64,000 nt of DNA from Ianthella basta (lineage: Eukaryota; Porifera; Demospongiae; Verongiida; Ianthellidae). A model generated the notes under the pieces. That model ran no database searches. It had not been told where the DNA came from and saw nothing but the letters and a program-made list of their open reading frames with translations. Positions within the stretch are counted from its first letter, which is position 1; each line of letters begins with the position of its first letter. This document shows, one piece after another, positions 54,184 to 63,039 of this stretch. The stretch covers positions 7,663,149 through 7,727,148 of the forward strand of contig OZ025868.1 of assembly GCA_964019415.1 (NCBI GenBank), in the 5' to 3' direction. Made by a program: the position numbers and the translations under genes.

Positions 54184-55128
54184 TCAAGAATTTCTTGTGT
54201 CTTTATCAGCAGTTGAAACCAACATCATTTCAGTTAAAGGATCTTGCTTTGACATCACCATAAGCCTCTTGCACCATTTGCTGCAAATCCTCAGCAAACA
54301 CTTTCTCATCTGAATACGAACTGGCTTGAAGTACACCAGAATCAGAATAGGAGTGGGAACAAGAGACAAAGCTAGTAGAACATAGTACATGCGTACAAGG
54401 AAAAAGAGTACTTCTTCTTCAACGTAAGTGAATTGCCGGGTGATCAAGGCAATGGCAACAGCCACTGACAACCCCATGAAGCACAACATATTACCAATAA
54501 GAAGGAACAATGCAAACTTCACCATTGGCTTCAGACTTCCAGCATTCTCAGAAACAGCATTAGATCGAATGTAACACAATGCATACACTGGCATTATAGC
54601 TGTCAAAGTGAAAGGAAGAATTGCGAAGAAGGGAAAGTATAAAACAGCAAAAATCCACAGTTGAGGCCCTGCACGGAGAAACGCATCAATTGTACAGCGA
54701 AAGGAATCAAATTCAATAACTCCAGGAATGAGAAGAAGCAAGGCAACTGCTCCACAGGCAATCCACACAACTATTGCTGAGATGACTAGACACTTGAAAT
54801 TCACAGCACTGTTTGAACATTTGATGATAACAACAACCACGACTGCAAACACGAGTAAAAATGCTGATCTAGCACTTCCACCAATTGTTACCACAGCAAG
54901 AAAGATTTTTACAGCCAGTTTAGTTGAATCATCTTTACGTGAATTTAACTGATTTATAGACGCCAGCACACGGAGACACATCAAACCAATCCCAAAGCAA
55001 ATTACAATTGATGCAGTGAGAATGTTAGCCAGTACAAAGCGAATGGTGCCACAAACAGCTTTAGCAGTAATAACTAGAGACAGGATAATCATCAGGCTGG
55101 CAAAGATGCCCAAGAAGATCACAATCAC
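54184..55128 (-). pseudogene. Subfamily F copy 2, N-terminus deleted
   Basis: Near-identical to F1 from TM3 to the tail (about 11 substitutions and one inserted Arg in 240 residues), with GGSAR, TM7 PTPILILVYFKPVR and LTEMML. About 110 bp encoding the N-terminus (MDEIS to the start of TM1) is absent: the text joins CACAATCA to CTTACACCAGG, between short ATCA repeats in F1. The first in-frame codon after an upstream stop is GTG at 55128; the first ATG (55092) lies within TM1. Without an upstream exon it would lack its glycosylated N-terminus. The remaining frame is fully open, so loss is recent. Confidence 0.72.
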
Positions 55129-55209
55129 TTACACCAGGTTGGTTTAGCTTGAATATACCTAAATGAGGGCATCTACCATGAACACAGCGAAACAAACACG
55201 ATTAACACC

Positions 55210-55345
55210 ATGTAGGCAGTCAATGCAAGGAGAAAGGCAGACCCACAATAGAGTATTGAATAATCTGTACATACACTTTCAGTGCAACATTTCAATCTCA
55301 GCTATACGTACTGATCAACACTTTCATTACAGCAGATGAAGTATA
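55210..55345 (-). promoter_or_regulatory. E/F upstream module (F2)
   Basis: Near copy of the F1 module: TAGGCAGTCAATGCAAGGAG, CCACAATAGAGTATTGAATA, CACTTTCAGTGCAACATTTC. Confidence 0.65.
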
Positions 55346-55517
55346 TAATCATGTGAAAGTACATATACATTGTGACAATGCTCCCAACCAAATATAGACA
55401 AAGAAGACTACATTTGAAATTAGTCACGTGGTCACAGAAATTCTGATTTACAGTGCTGCAGCGTCAAATGCAATTTGAAACATGATCTACCATTAAAGCA
55501 AAATGGTGAGCATCTCA

Positions 55518-55705
55518 ATTGTTCTACTCCATTGGAGAAGCCAACAACCTTTCTGTCAAATGTTGCTGCATGCATGCCTTTATATCCCAGAAGACTTCTT
55601 GCATGCACTCCTACAACCACGCAGTAGACACTTTTTCAGGACATGTACTAGTTTGAAGTACACCAAAATTAGAATGGAAGTGAGAATGTTGAACACAAGG
55701 ATATA
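55518..55705 (-). pseudogene. Subfamily E C-terminal fragment, copy 2
   Basis: ATTGGAGAAGCCAAC, CTGTCAAATGTTGCTGC, then tail and TM7 end as at 50845-51000; nothing of TM1-TM6. Duplicated with the F1/F2 unit. Confidence 0.7.
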
Positions 55706-55839
55706 ACATCTATATTGCCGTCTATATAAGTCTACAATTAGCTATAGTTGCACTTTTATGCTCTGATTCAATGAACACGCATATGATCTAAGCTGCACAA
55801 TGTTCACAGGCTATAATCTACCTTCAAATGAGAAATAAT

Positions 55840-56085
55840 GCTGGGCAAGTTTGGCGGCCATCCGTTTGTAGGTGCGTGAGAAAAATTAGGACAACAGTTC
55901 TGCCCACTCTTTATACACTGCAGGTGGACTCGCTCTCATCCCTCCCCTCAGCTGTAGGCTCAGAACAGCAACCTTGCTGTGCAGCCTACCCCACGGCATC
56001 ACAGTGCTAGGCAAGTTTGGAGACAATCTGTTCCCAGGCAACAAAGAAAATCGGGACAGAGGCTCTGCCTGACTTCTCTATATTT
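55840..56085. repeat. Shared non-coding block, copy 3 (empty site)
   Basis: Same block as 51130-51385; reads GGCAACAAAGAAAATCGGGA without the hairpin element. Confidence 0.8.
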
Positions 56086-56146
56086 ACATAGATATCAATT
56101 TTACCCTAATGCAGATGTCCCCCATAAATACTATGAATATACTCAA

Positions 56147-56225
56147 ACAGGCATTCAATGAAAAGAAACAGCACACTCACAATAGAGAATTATGTGACAT
56201 CTATTCGAATACAGCCATGTTGGTA
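56147..56225 (-). promoter_or_regulatory. E/F upstream module without a gene
   Basis: CAGGCATTCAATGAAAAGAA, CACTCACAATAGAGAATTAT, then ATTCGAATACAGCCATG; precedes only the E tail fragment on the minus strand. Confidence 0.45.
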
Positions 56226-56394
56226 TAATTATACCAATCTATACATTACAAATTGTTAGGAGATATAGCTTCTGTGTGCATGCAATTTGCAAGGTTGCAT
56301 GACTGTGCAATTCACATTCTGCATTAAATAATAGGCACAGCTATTACTAAAGATACAATGAAATGAAACACATAGTTGTAGTACAAAAGCTATA

Positions 56395-56600
56395 TTCCAA
56401 GGCAGTGTGTAATTGATGCAGTGAGAATGTTAGCCAGTACAAAGCGAATGGTGCCTGGCACAGTTCTAGCAGCAATGACTAGACACAGGATAGCAACAGT
56501 GAAGGAAAAGATTATCATATAGACAGATACCATCACCAACAGGGCCCACTCTGATTTTAGTGGCTGTACTGTTGCAAAGGTAATGAACTTCATCCATTGC
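56395..56600 (-). pseudogene. Subfamily F fragment, N-terminus to TM2
   Basis: ATG at 56596 (MDEVHYLCNSTAT) then a frame change, TM1, and VPGTIRFVLANILTASI of TM2, ending abruptly at 56395. It keeps its upstream module (56725-56850). Confidence 0.72.
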
Positions 56601-56724
56601 CAGAGAAGCAGAAGTGAATGACCTTTACAAAGGCTATGGCTCAATCCTGCTTGATTGTGTGCATGTACGTAGGAGGTCCTACGGGCAAAATTCATTTTGC
56701 ATGAATAGGCTTGACCTACTCAAC

Positions 56725-56850
56725 ACCAGGCAGTCAATACAATACGAAAGAATACTAACAATGGAGTACTGTATTAGTCTCTATATGCACACTTTCAATG
56801 AATTCATCAGCAATATGCTAATTTGTCAACACTTTGTATATAGTGATGTA
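56725..56850 (-). promoter_or_regulatory. E/F upstream module of the F fragment
   Basis: CACCAGGCAGTCAATACAAT, AACAATGGAGTACTGTATTA, GCACACTTTCAATGAATTCA. From 56800 onward the text is repeated at 61030-61620. Confidence 0.55.
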
Positions 56851-57426
56851 CATAGAGACATGCCATACTAACCAATATTATTGTAGAAATTAATGTAATA
56901 CATGATCAAATGTCCAATTAGAGTCAGAACGTGTATGAAAGCGGCACATACAGTCACAGGATGTAGTGTGGATACGTGACTATGTGTATACATGAAGTAT
57001 AAAGCTGCAATATATGACACAATGAAAGAGTACATTCATAGCATGCTATAGTCAATCCAACATCATTTTACACCTATGCAAATAGTGAAAAAATGGTTTG
57101 AAGTTGCACATGGAAAAGGACACATAAATCAAAATAATGAGTATTGCAATAATAATATTGTAACCAAATTGCAATCTCCACTGCTTTGCACAATTTGGGG
57201 AAAGGAGTTTTTGTAAATATGCCTGTAACTATTACAGTGTAAACAGTTTAGTCCATTACAACTGCACAAGTAGTGTCACATGACTTTTGTATCAATCATT
57301 TGCTTGCAAATCTAGAAACAGCAAAACTGAACTGTCTCAGTTAGTGTACTAGTCTGAGATAACTACTAGCACGTAGTACCAAATCATCCTGCCTGCCACA
57401 ATAGACTCTGTCAAGCAACTCTCATC
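56851..57426. repeat. Spacer duplicated at 61035-61620
   Basis: GTATATAGTGATGTACATAG, GTATGAAAG(C/T)GGCACATACA and CCAAATTGCAATCTCCACTG recur in order left of F4. No gene. Marks the F3/F4 tandem duplication. Confidence 0.75.
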
Positions 57427-58440
57427 TCATTGGTTGTCAGCAGTTGCAGCCAGCATCATTTCAGTTAAAGGACCTGACTTTGACATAATCACATTTCTTT
57501 TGCCCCATTTGCTACAAATCCTCTGCAAACACTTTCTCATTTGAACACGAACGGGCTTGAAGTACACCAAAATCAGAACAGGAGTGGGAACAAGGGATAA
57601 AGCTAGTAGAACATAGTACATCCGCACAAGGAACAACGTTACTTCTACATCAATGTCAAGTAGTCGGGTGATAAGGGAGATGGCAACAGCCACTGACAGC
57701 CCCATTATGCACAGCAGGTTACCGATGAGAAGGAAGAGTGCAAACTTCAACATTGGCTTCAAACTTGTAGCATTGTTTGAAACAGCATTATTTCTAATGT
57801 AGCATAATGCATACACTGGCATTGCAACTGCTAAAGTGAAAGGAAGAGCTACAAAGAAAGGATAGTACAAAACAGCGAATATCCATGATTGAGGCCCTGC
57901 ACGAAGATGTACATCAAGAATTGAGCAGTTAAAGGAAACAATGGAAACAACTCCTGGAACTATGACAAGGATGCCAACTGCTACACATGCAATCCACACA
58001 ACCAATGTAGAGATGACCAGGTACTTGAACTTCACAGCACTGCTTGAGCCTTTGATGATGATAACCACCACAACTGCAAACACAAGTAAAAATGCAGATC
58101 TACCATTTCCACCAATTACTACCACAGCAAGAAAGAACTTCAGAGTCAGTTCAGCAGAATCATCATGTGAAAAGTAACGGTTGTGTAAAAGAAGCGTAAT
58201 GAGACATATCGAACCAATACCGAAGCAAATTGTCATTGATGCAATGAGACTGTTGACCAGCACAAATCGAATGGTGCCACGAACAGCTTTTGCAGCAATA
58301 ACTAGACACAGGACTGTTATCAGGAAGACAAAGATTACTGAAAAGACAAAGATCATCACCGAACTAAAGGCCCACTTTCCAGCAGCAGCTACTGTGTCGA
58401 CGTCATTGGTAGCATTGCAAATAGCATCATTTCCATCCAT
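57427..58440 (-). CDS. Divergent 7TM receptor, subfamily F copy 3, intact
   Basis: 338 residues from ATG 58440 (MDGNDAICNATNDVD; no ATG upstream in frame). TM3 signature GGNGR without the preceding Cys; loop 2 Cys in FNCSILD, itself a sequon. TM3 ends VVVIIIKGSSSAVKFKYLVIS, combining F and E features. Loop 3/TM6 NNAVSNNATSLKPMLKFALF; TM7 SLVPTPVLILVYFKPVRVQM. The tail ends SKSGPLTEMMLAATADNQ. Loop 1 (LLLHNRYFSHDDS) is the main region of difference from F4. Confidence 0.86.
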   Translation of the reverse strand: MDGNDAICNATNDVDTVAAAGKWAFSSVMIFVFSVIFVFLITVLCLVIAAKAVRGTIRFVLVNSLIASMTICFGIGSICLITLLLHNRYFSHDDSAELTLKFFLAVVVIGGNGRSAFLLVFAVVVVIIIKGSSSAVKFKYLVISTLVVWIACVAVGILVIVPGVVSIVSFNCSILDVHLRAGPQSWIFAVLYYPFFVALPFTLAVAMPVYALCYIRNNAVSNNATSLKPMLKFALFLLIGNLLCIMGLSVAVAISLITRLLDIDVEVTLFLVRMYYVLLALSLVPTPVLILVYFKPVRVQMRKCLQRICSKWGKRNVIMSKSGPLTEMMLAATADNQ

Positions 58441-58554
58441 CGCTAGCGCTAGAGAAACAGAAGTGTCCTGTACACCATGCGGCCAGGTTCGTGTATCTTG
58501 AATTGTCCCAAATGCAAGTGTTAACAATATGGATGCTGTGAATCAACCAGACTT

Positions 58555-58700
58555 GATCAACACCAGGCAGTCAATGCAAAGAGAAAAGTAGGCCAACAAT
58601 AGACTATTGAATGGTCTTTACATTACATTTTCAGTACAAAATTTACAACCACAGCTGTACACATGATTGATAGTCAACACTTTCATTATAGCACGTGAAG
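58555..58700 (-). promoter_or_regulatory. E/F upstream module (F3)
   Basis: CACCAGGCAGTCAATGCAAA, CCAACAATAGACTATTGAAT, TACATTTTCAGTACAAAATT and CAACACTTTCATTATAGCAC. Confidence 0.65.
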
Positions 58701-58882
58701 CTCAAGATACTACGTATGCACATGACATACAGTAGTTAACAGTAATATTTAATATTACGTATAATTATGTCATACAAAAGTATTGCAATAGAATTCCTAA
58801 CCAAATGCATACAAACATCTTTGTTATATACTTGTCTAATGCAACTTGAAAACAAGATCTATTATATGCTTGATCTACTCAT

Positions 58883-58985
58883 CACCATGCAGGCTGTCAA
58901 TTCAATATGAAAGTATACTAACAATGAAGTACTGTATTAGCCTCAATATGCACACTTTTAATGAATTCGTCAGCAATATGCATTA
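58883..58985 (-). promoter_or_regulatory. E/F upstream module beside the composite insertion
   Basis: CACCATGCAGGCTGTCAATT, AACAATGAAGTACTGTATTA, GCACACTTTTAATGAATTCG; matches 56725-56820 and is cut at 58985 by the 2-kb insertion. Confidence 0.55.
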
Positions 58986-58989
58986 GTTA

Positions 58990-59098
58990 TAACACCTCCT
59001 TGAGGGATGTCGCTGATTTATAAGCACGAGGCCCGAGGGCGCGAAGCGCCCGAGGGAGAGTGCTTATAAATCAGCGACATCCCGAAAAGGAGGTGTTA
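58990..59098. repeat. 109-bp near-perfect palindrome
   Basis: TAACACCTCCTT and GGATGTCGCTGATTTATAAG pair with CTTATAAATCAGCGACATCC and AAGGAGGTGTTA; the centre is GGGCGCGAAGCGCCC. Confidence 0.9.
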
Positions 59099-59104
59099 TG
59101 TAAT

Positions 59105-59245
59105 ACATATAGTACGGTAGGGAGGTCTATTGCCGATATATGCGACCGAGGCGCTTACATATTTACCGAGGCGCAAAGCGCCGAGGTAAATATGAGCGCC
59201 GAGGTCCTATATAGAGGCTATAGACCGACCTACCGTACTATATGT
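59105..59245. repeat. 141-bp palindrome
   Basis: ACATATAGTACGGTAGG pairs with CCTACCGTACTATATGT; the centre GGCGCAAAGCGCC resembles that of the preceding palindrome, so they are related MITE-like units. Confidence 0.88.
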
Positions 59246-60093
59246 CTTATATAGTATGGTGAGTGCGCAACAGGAAGAACCTTCTCAGCAATATCGAGGC
59301 CAGACCTCTCCGGAGACGACGCCATTTGTATTCGATAAGCGCCTGCATTACGTCATTGCTCCTTCCGGGAACGGGCTACGGCACCGTTGCATTCAATAGA
59401 CGTTTCCTTGACGTCACAACAGGCTTCAAGGCTGACCAATGAGAATACTGCGCGCCTTTTTGCAGCACGCTGACCAATGAGATTACAGGGAACCGAATTC
59501 AAAATAATGCAGTCAGCAGTTTTTGTTGTGGCCGTGACTGGGTGCTGCACGGACAGTCTTGAAAACGCTTCTTTTCTGGCAGAACACCGACTTCGCTGCG
59601 GACTCGGAACTAGAGAGGGCAATTTTAATCACTTTTGAGAGCTTTTGACCATATCCAGCTGGACTTTGTTTTCGTCATCTGAAGAAGTCGCTCAACGGAC
59701 CGTGTCTGCGCATCTTCCACGCCACAGTTTCGCGCAACAGAGCCGGACTCAGTGCTCGGTTCCTAGAATACGTCCCTTTACGCATGTATTGGTATCTTGT
59801 CTAACCGACTTACCTTCGTGCGACGATTTTTAGCGGTCGCGTTTTTTCTTGGAGCGTCAAGATCCTCCGCAGCACTGATTGTCACGGCCACAATGAAATG
59901 GTAAGGCTGCTTCGCCTGACAGTACACACATTTGGCTCTGGTTTCATTATATTCCTTCTTGATATCAGACCTCTTGCGCGATCAGAGCCCTGATATTGTG
60001 ATATCAGGCCTCTTTTCAGGTCTATATCACATATATAGGACCACCTGCTAATGCTTAAATCTCTATAGTTGCTCAATCACCATACTATATAAG
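59246..60093. mobile_element. 848-bp segment bounded by 17-bp inverted repeats
   Basis: CTTATATAGTATGGTGA at 59246-59262 and its exact complement at 60077-60093. Contents are CpG-rich; a GATATCAG-CCTGATAT pair lies at 59963-60020. No transposase. Confidence 0.6.
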
Positions 60094-60858
60094 TGATTTA
60101 TTTGCCGAACAAAGGGAAGCGTGGGTGAATGTTAACTGGTTTCTTGCCAGATAAGGTAAGCATTAGGGGAGCGCGGGCGAATCCAATGCATTTTCATTCT
60201 TTAGGAGAGCTAACTAGCGAGGAGCCAAGCGAGTCAGGCAGAAACGTCGGTACGTTACACCTTCGGAAACCACTTCCTCTACGGAGGAGACTTCTTGCCC
60301 CGTTCCTGCAACGCGATCGGAGGCGCAAACAAGACTTGGCTGGTGAATCGTGTGTCGGCGGAAGGTTAGCCGGACGGCATTGGAGGCAGAGGGAGCCAAG
60401 CTAGCTCAGAGGAATCTGACGGAGGGATACATAGGACGGTGGATCGGTGATCAGCTGCGGCGGAACTGACCGTAATCTAAGCCTCTGTTCTTTCGGTAGC
60501 TAGCTAGCTACTTGAGATGTCTTTCCGCCGTGACCGGGTCCTCTCGTGCGGAAGAATCGGCCACTATCGACGCACAAATTTCGACAGCTGCAGTACGGTG
60601 GAACGGCAGTAATCAGTTTGCGCAGTTCTTCTAATAGGATGAAGCTTTTTGCGCCCTTTTCCATGACTGAAACTACAGTGGCACCATAGATATTCAAAAC
60701 CCAACAATATTAATGGTTGGGTAGTGTACGAGTTACTGTATGCTTCATTGAACTGTTCTTGTGTTTCATCTGAATGCAAGCACTTGCATGTGAAGTGTTG
60801 TTGCTCTTGATTGAATCACAGTGAGCCCGATTAGATATTTTTGTGAACCCGATTAGAT

Positions 60859-60944
60859 GTAATTCTTGCTCTCCAATAACATATAATCACTCTCCTATAT
60901 GATATAATCGCTCTCCAATAAGATATAATCGCTGTCTGATAACA
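60859..60944. repeat. 21-bp tandem repeat, four units
   Basis: Units of the form ATAATC(G/A)CTCTCCAATA(A)GAT, diverged at the outer copies. Confidence 0.8.
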
Positions 60945-61620
60945 GATTGTCACCTCTCACTGCAAGTAGCACTTTTATAGTCACTCAGTAAACATAGCAA
61001 CTACCTAGCAACGGCAAATAAGCTGATTTGTCAACACTTTGTATATAGTGATGTACATAGAGACATGCCATACTAACAGTTACCAATGTTATTGTAGAAA
61101 TGTAATGCATGATCAAATGTCCAAACAGAACCAGAACCGTGTATGAAAGTGGCACATACAGTCACAGGAAGGGTTGTGGATACTTGACTATGTGTATGTA
61201 AAATGTACACTCAGTATTATAAAGTATAAAGCTGCAAAATAGTGAAAGAGTACATTCATAGCATGCTAGTCAATCCGATATCATTTTACACATATGAAAA
61301 TTTTGACAAAATGTTTTGAAGGTGCACATGGAAAAGGACACATAAATCAAAATACTGAGTATTGCAATAATTATTGTGTAACCAAATTGCAATCTCCACT
61401 GCTTTGCACAATTTGGGAAACAAGAGTTGTAATTAATATGCATATGCCTGTAACTATTACAGTGTAAACAGTTTAGTCCGTTACAAACTATACATGAAGT
61501 GTCACATGCCTTTTATATAAACATTTGCTGACAAATCTGAAAAACGGTAAAACTGTTGTCCTAGTTAGGGTATCAGTCTCACATGACTACTAGTACGTAC
61601 AGAACCAAGCAATTCTCATC

Positions 61621-62627
61621 TCATTGGTTGTCAGCAGTTGAAACCAGCATCATTTCAGTTAAAGGATCTTGCTTTGACATAATCCCATTCCTTTTGCACA
61701 ATTTGCTGCAAATCCTCTGCAAACACTTTCTCATTTGAACACGAACAGGCTTGAAGTACACCATAATCAGAACAGGAGTGGGAATAAGAGACAAAGCATG
61801 TAGCACAGTAGACATGCGCACAAGGAACCTCACTACTTCTACATCAATGTCAGGTAGTCGGGTGATAAGGGAGATGGCAACACCCACTGACATCCCCATC
61901 ATGCACAGCAGGTTACCGATGAGAAGGAAGAGTGCAAACTTCAACATTGGCTTCAAACTTGTAGCATTTTCAGAAACAGCATTATTTCTAATGTAGCACA
62001 ATGCATACACTGGCATTGCAACTGCTAAAGTGAAAGGAAGAGCTGCAAAGAAAGGATAGTACAAAACAGCAAGTATCCACAATTGAGGCCCTGCACGATA
62101 TTGTACACCAAGAATTGAACAGTTAAAGGAAACAACGGAAACAACTCCTGGAACTATGACAAGCATGCCAACTGCTACACATGCAATCCACACAACCAAT
62201 GTAGAGATGATCAGGTACTTGAACTTCACAGCACTGTTTGAGCCTTTGATGATGATAACCACCACAACTGCAAACACAAGTAAAAATGCGGATCTACCAT
62301 TTCCACCAATTGCTACCACAGCAACAAGGAACTTTAGAGCAAGTTCAGCAGAATCATTATGTGAAACCTGACGGCTGATAGAAAGAAGCCTACCGAGACA
62401 TAGCAAAGCAATTCCAAAGCAAATTGCCATTGATGCAATGAGACTGTTGACCAGCACAAATCGAATGGTGCCACGAACAGCTTTTGCAGCAACAACTAGA
62501 CACAGGACTGTTATCAGGAAGACAAAGATTACTGAAAGACAAAGATCATCACCAAATTAAAGGCCCACTTTCCAGCACCAGCTACTGTACCATTGGTAGC
62601 ATTGCAAATGGCATCATTTCCATCCAT
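61621..62627 (-). pseudogene. Subfamily F copy 4, single frameshift in TM1
   Basis: ATG 62627 (MDGNDAICNATNGT) reads into TM1, then one A is missing from GAAAAGACAAAG (near 62536; compare F3 at 58340), after which TM1-TM7 and tail are open to the stop at 61621. TM3 GGNGR, TM7 SLIPTPVLIMVYFKPVR and SKQDPLTEMMLVSTADNQ are intact. Only one lesion, so it is a very recent pseudogene, a polymorphic allele or an assembly error. Confidence 0.8.
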
Positions 62628-62734
62628 CGCTAGCGCTAGAGAAACACAAGTGTCCTGTACACCAGGTTCATGTATCTTGAACTGTTCCAAATGCGGGCGT
62701 CGACAATATGGATGCTGTGAATCAACCAGACTTG

Positions 62735-62890
62735 ATCAACACCAGGCAGTCAATGCAAAGTGAAAGGTAAACCAACAATGGACTACTGAATGGTCTATAC
62801 ATTACATTTTCGGTACAAAATTTTAACCACAGCTGTACACATGATTGATAGTCAACACTTTCATTATAGCACGTGAAGCTCAAGATACTA
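62735..62890 (-). promoter_or_regulatory. E/F upstream module (F4)
   Basis: CACCAGGCAGTCAATGCAAA, ACCAACAATGGACTACTGAA, TACATTTTCGGTACAAAATT; near copy of the F3 module. Confidence 0.65.
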
Positions 62891-63039
62891 CATATGCACA
62901 TGACATACAGTAGTTAACAGTATTATTTAATATTATGTATAATTATATCATACAAACGTATTGCAATAGTACTCCTGCATACAAACATCAGTGTTATATA
63001 CTTGTCTAATGCAACTTGAGAACAAAAATTGAGAATGCC

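Larger units (their letters stand above)
49462..56085. repeat. Tandem duplication of the F1/F2 unit
   Basis: Unit 49440-51400 (F gene, upstream module, E tail fragment, shared block) repeats as 54160-56100 in the same order with high identity. The E pseudogene at 52560-53350 lies between the units. Confidence 0.85.
58986..61022. mobile_element. 2.04-kb composite insertion of nested palindromes
   Basis: The reference text CAGCAATATGCTAATTTGTC at 56810 is split here: CAGCAATATGCATTAG is followed by TTATAACACC, and GATTTGTCAACAC resumes near 61022. Inside: palindromes 58990-59098 and 59105-59245; a 17-bp inverted repeat bounding 59246-60093; CpG-rich sequence 59270-60620 with no recognisable protein; and a 21-bp tandem array. 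It looks like several elements inserted into each other. Confidence 0.7.

Noticed and set aside
59353-59622. Gene in the CpG-rich part of the composite insertion
   Set aside because: No motif, no homologous copy in the window and the frame is short; likely element sequence or an unrecognised promoter.
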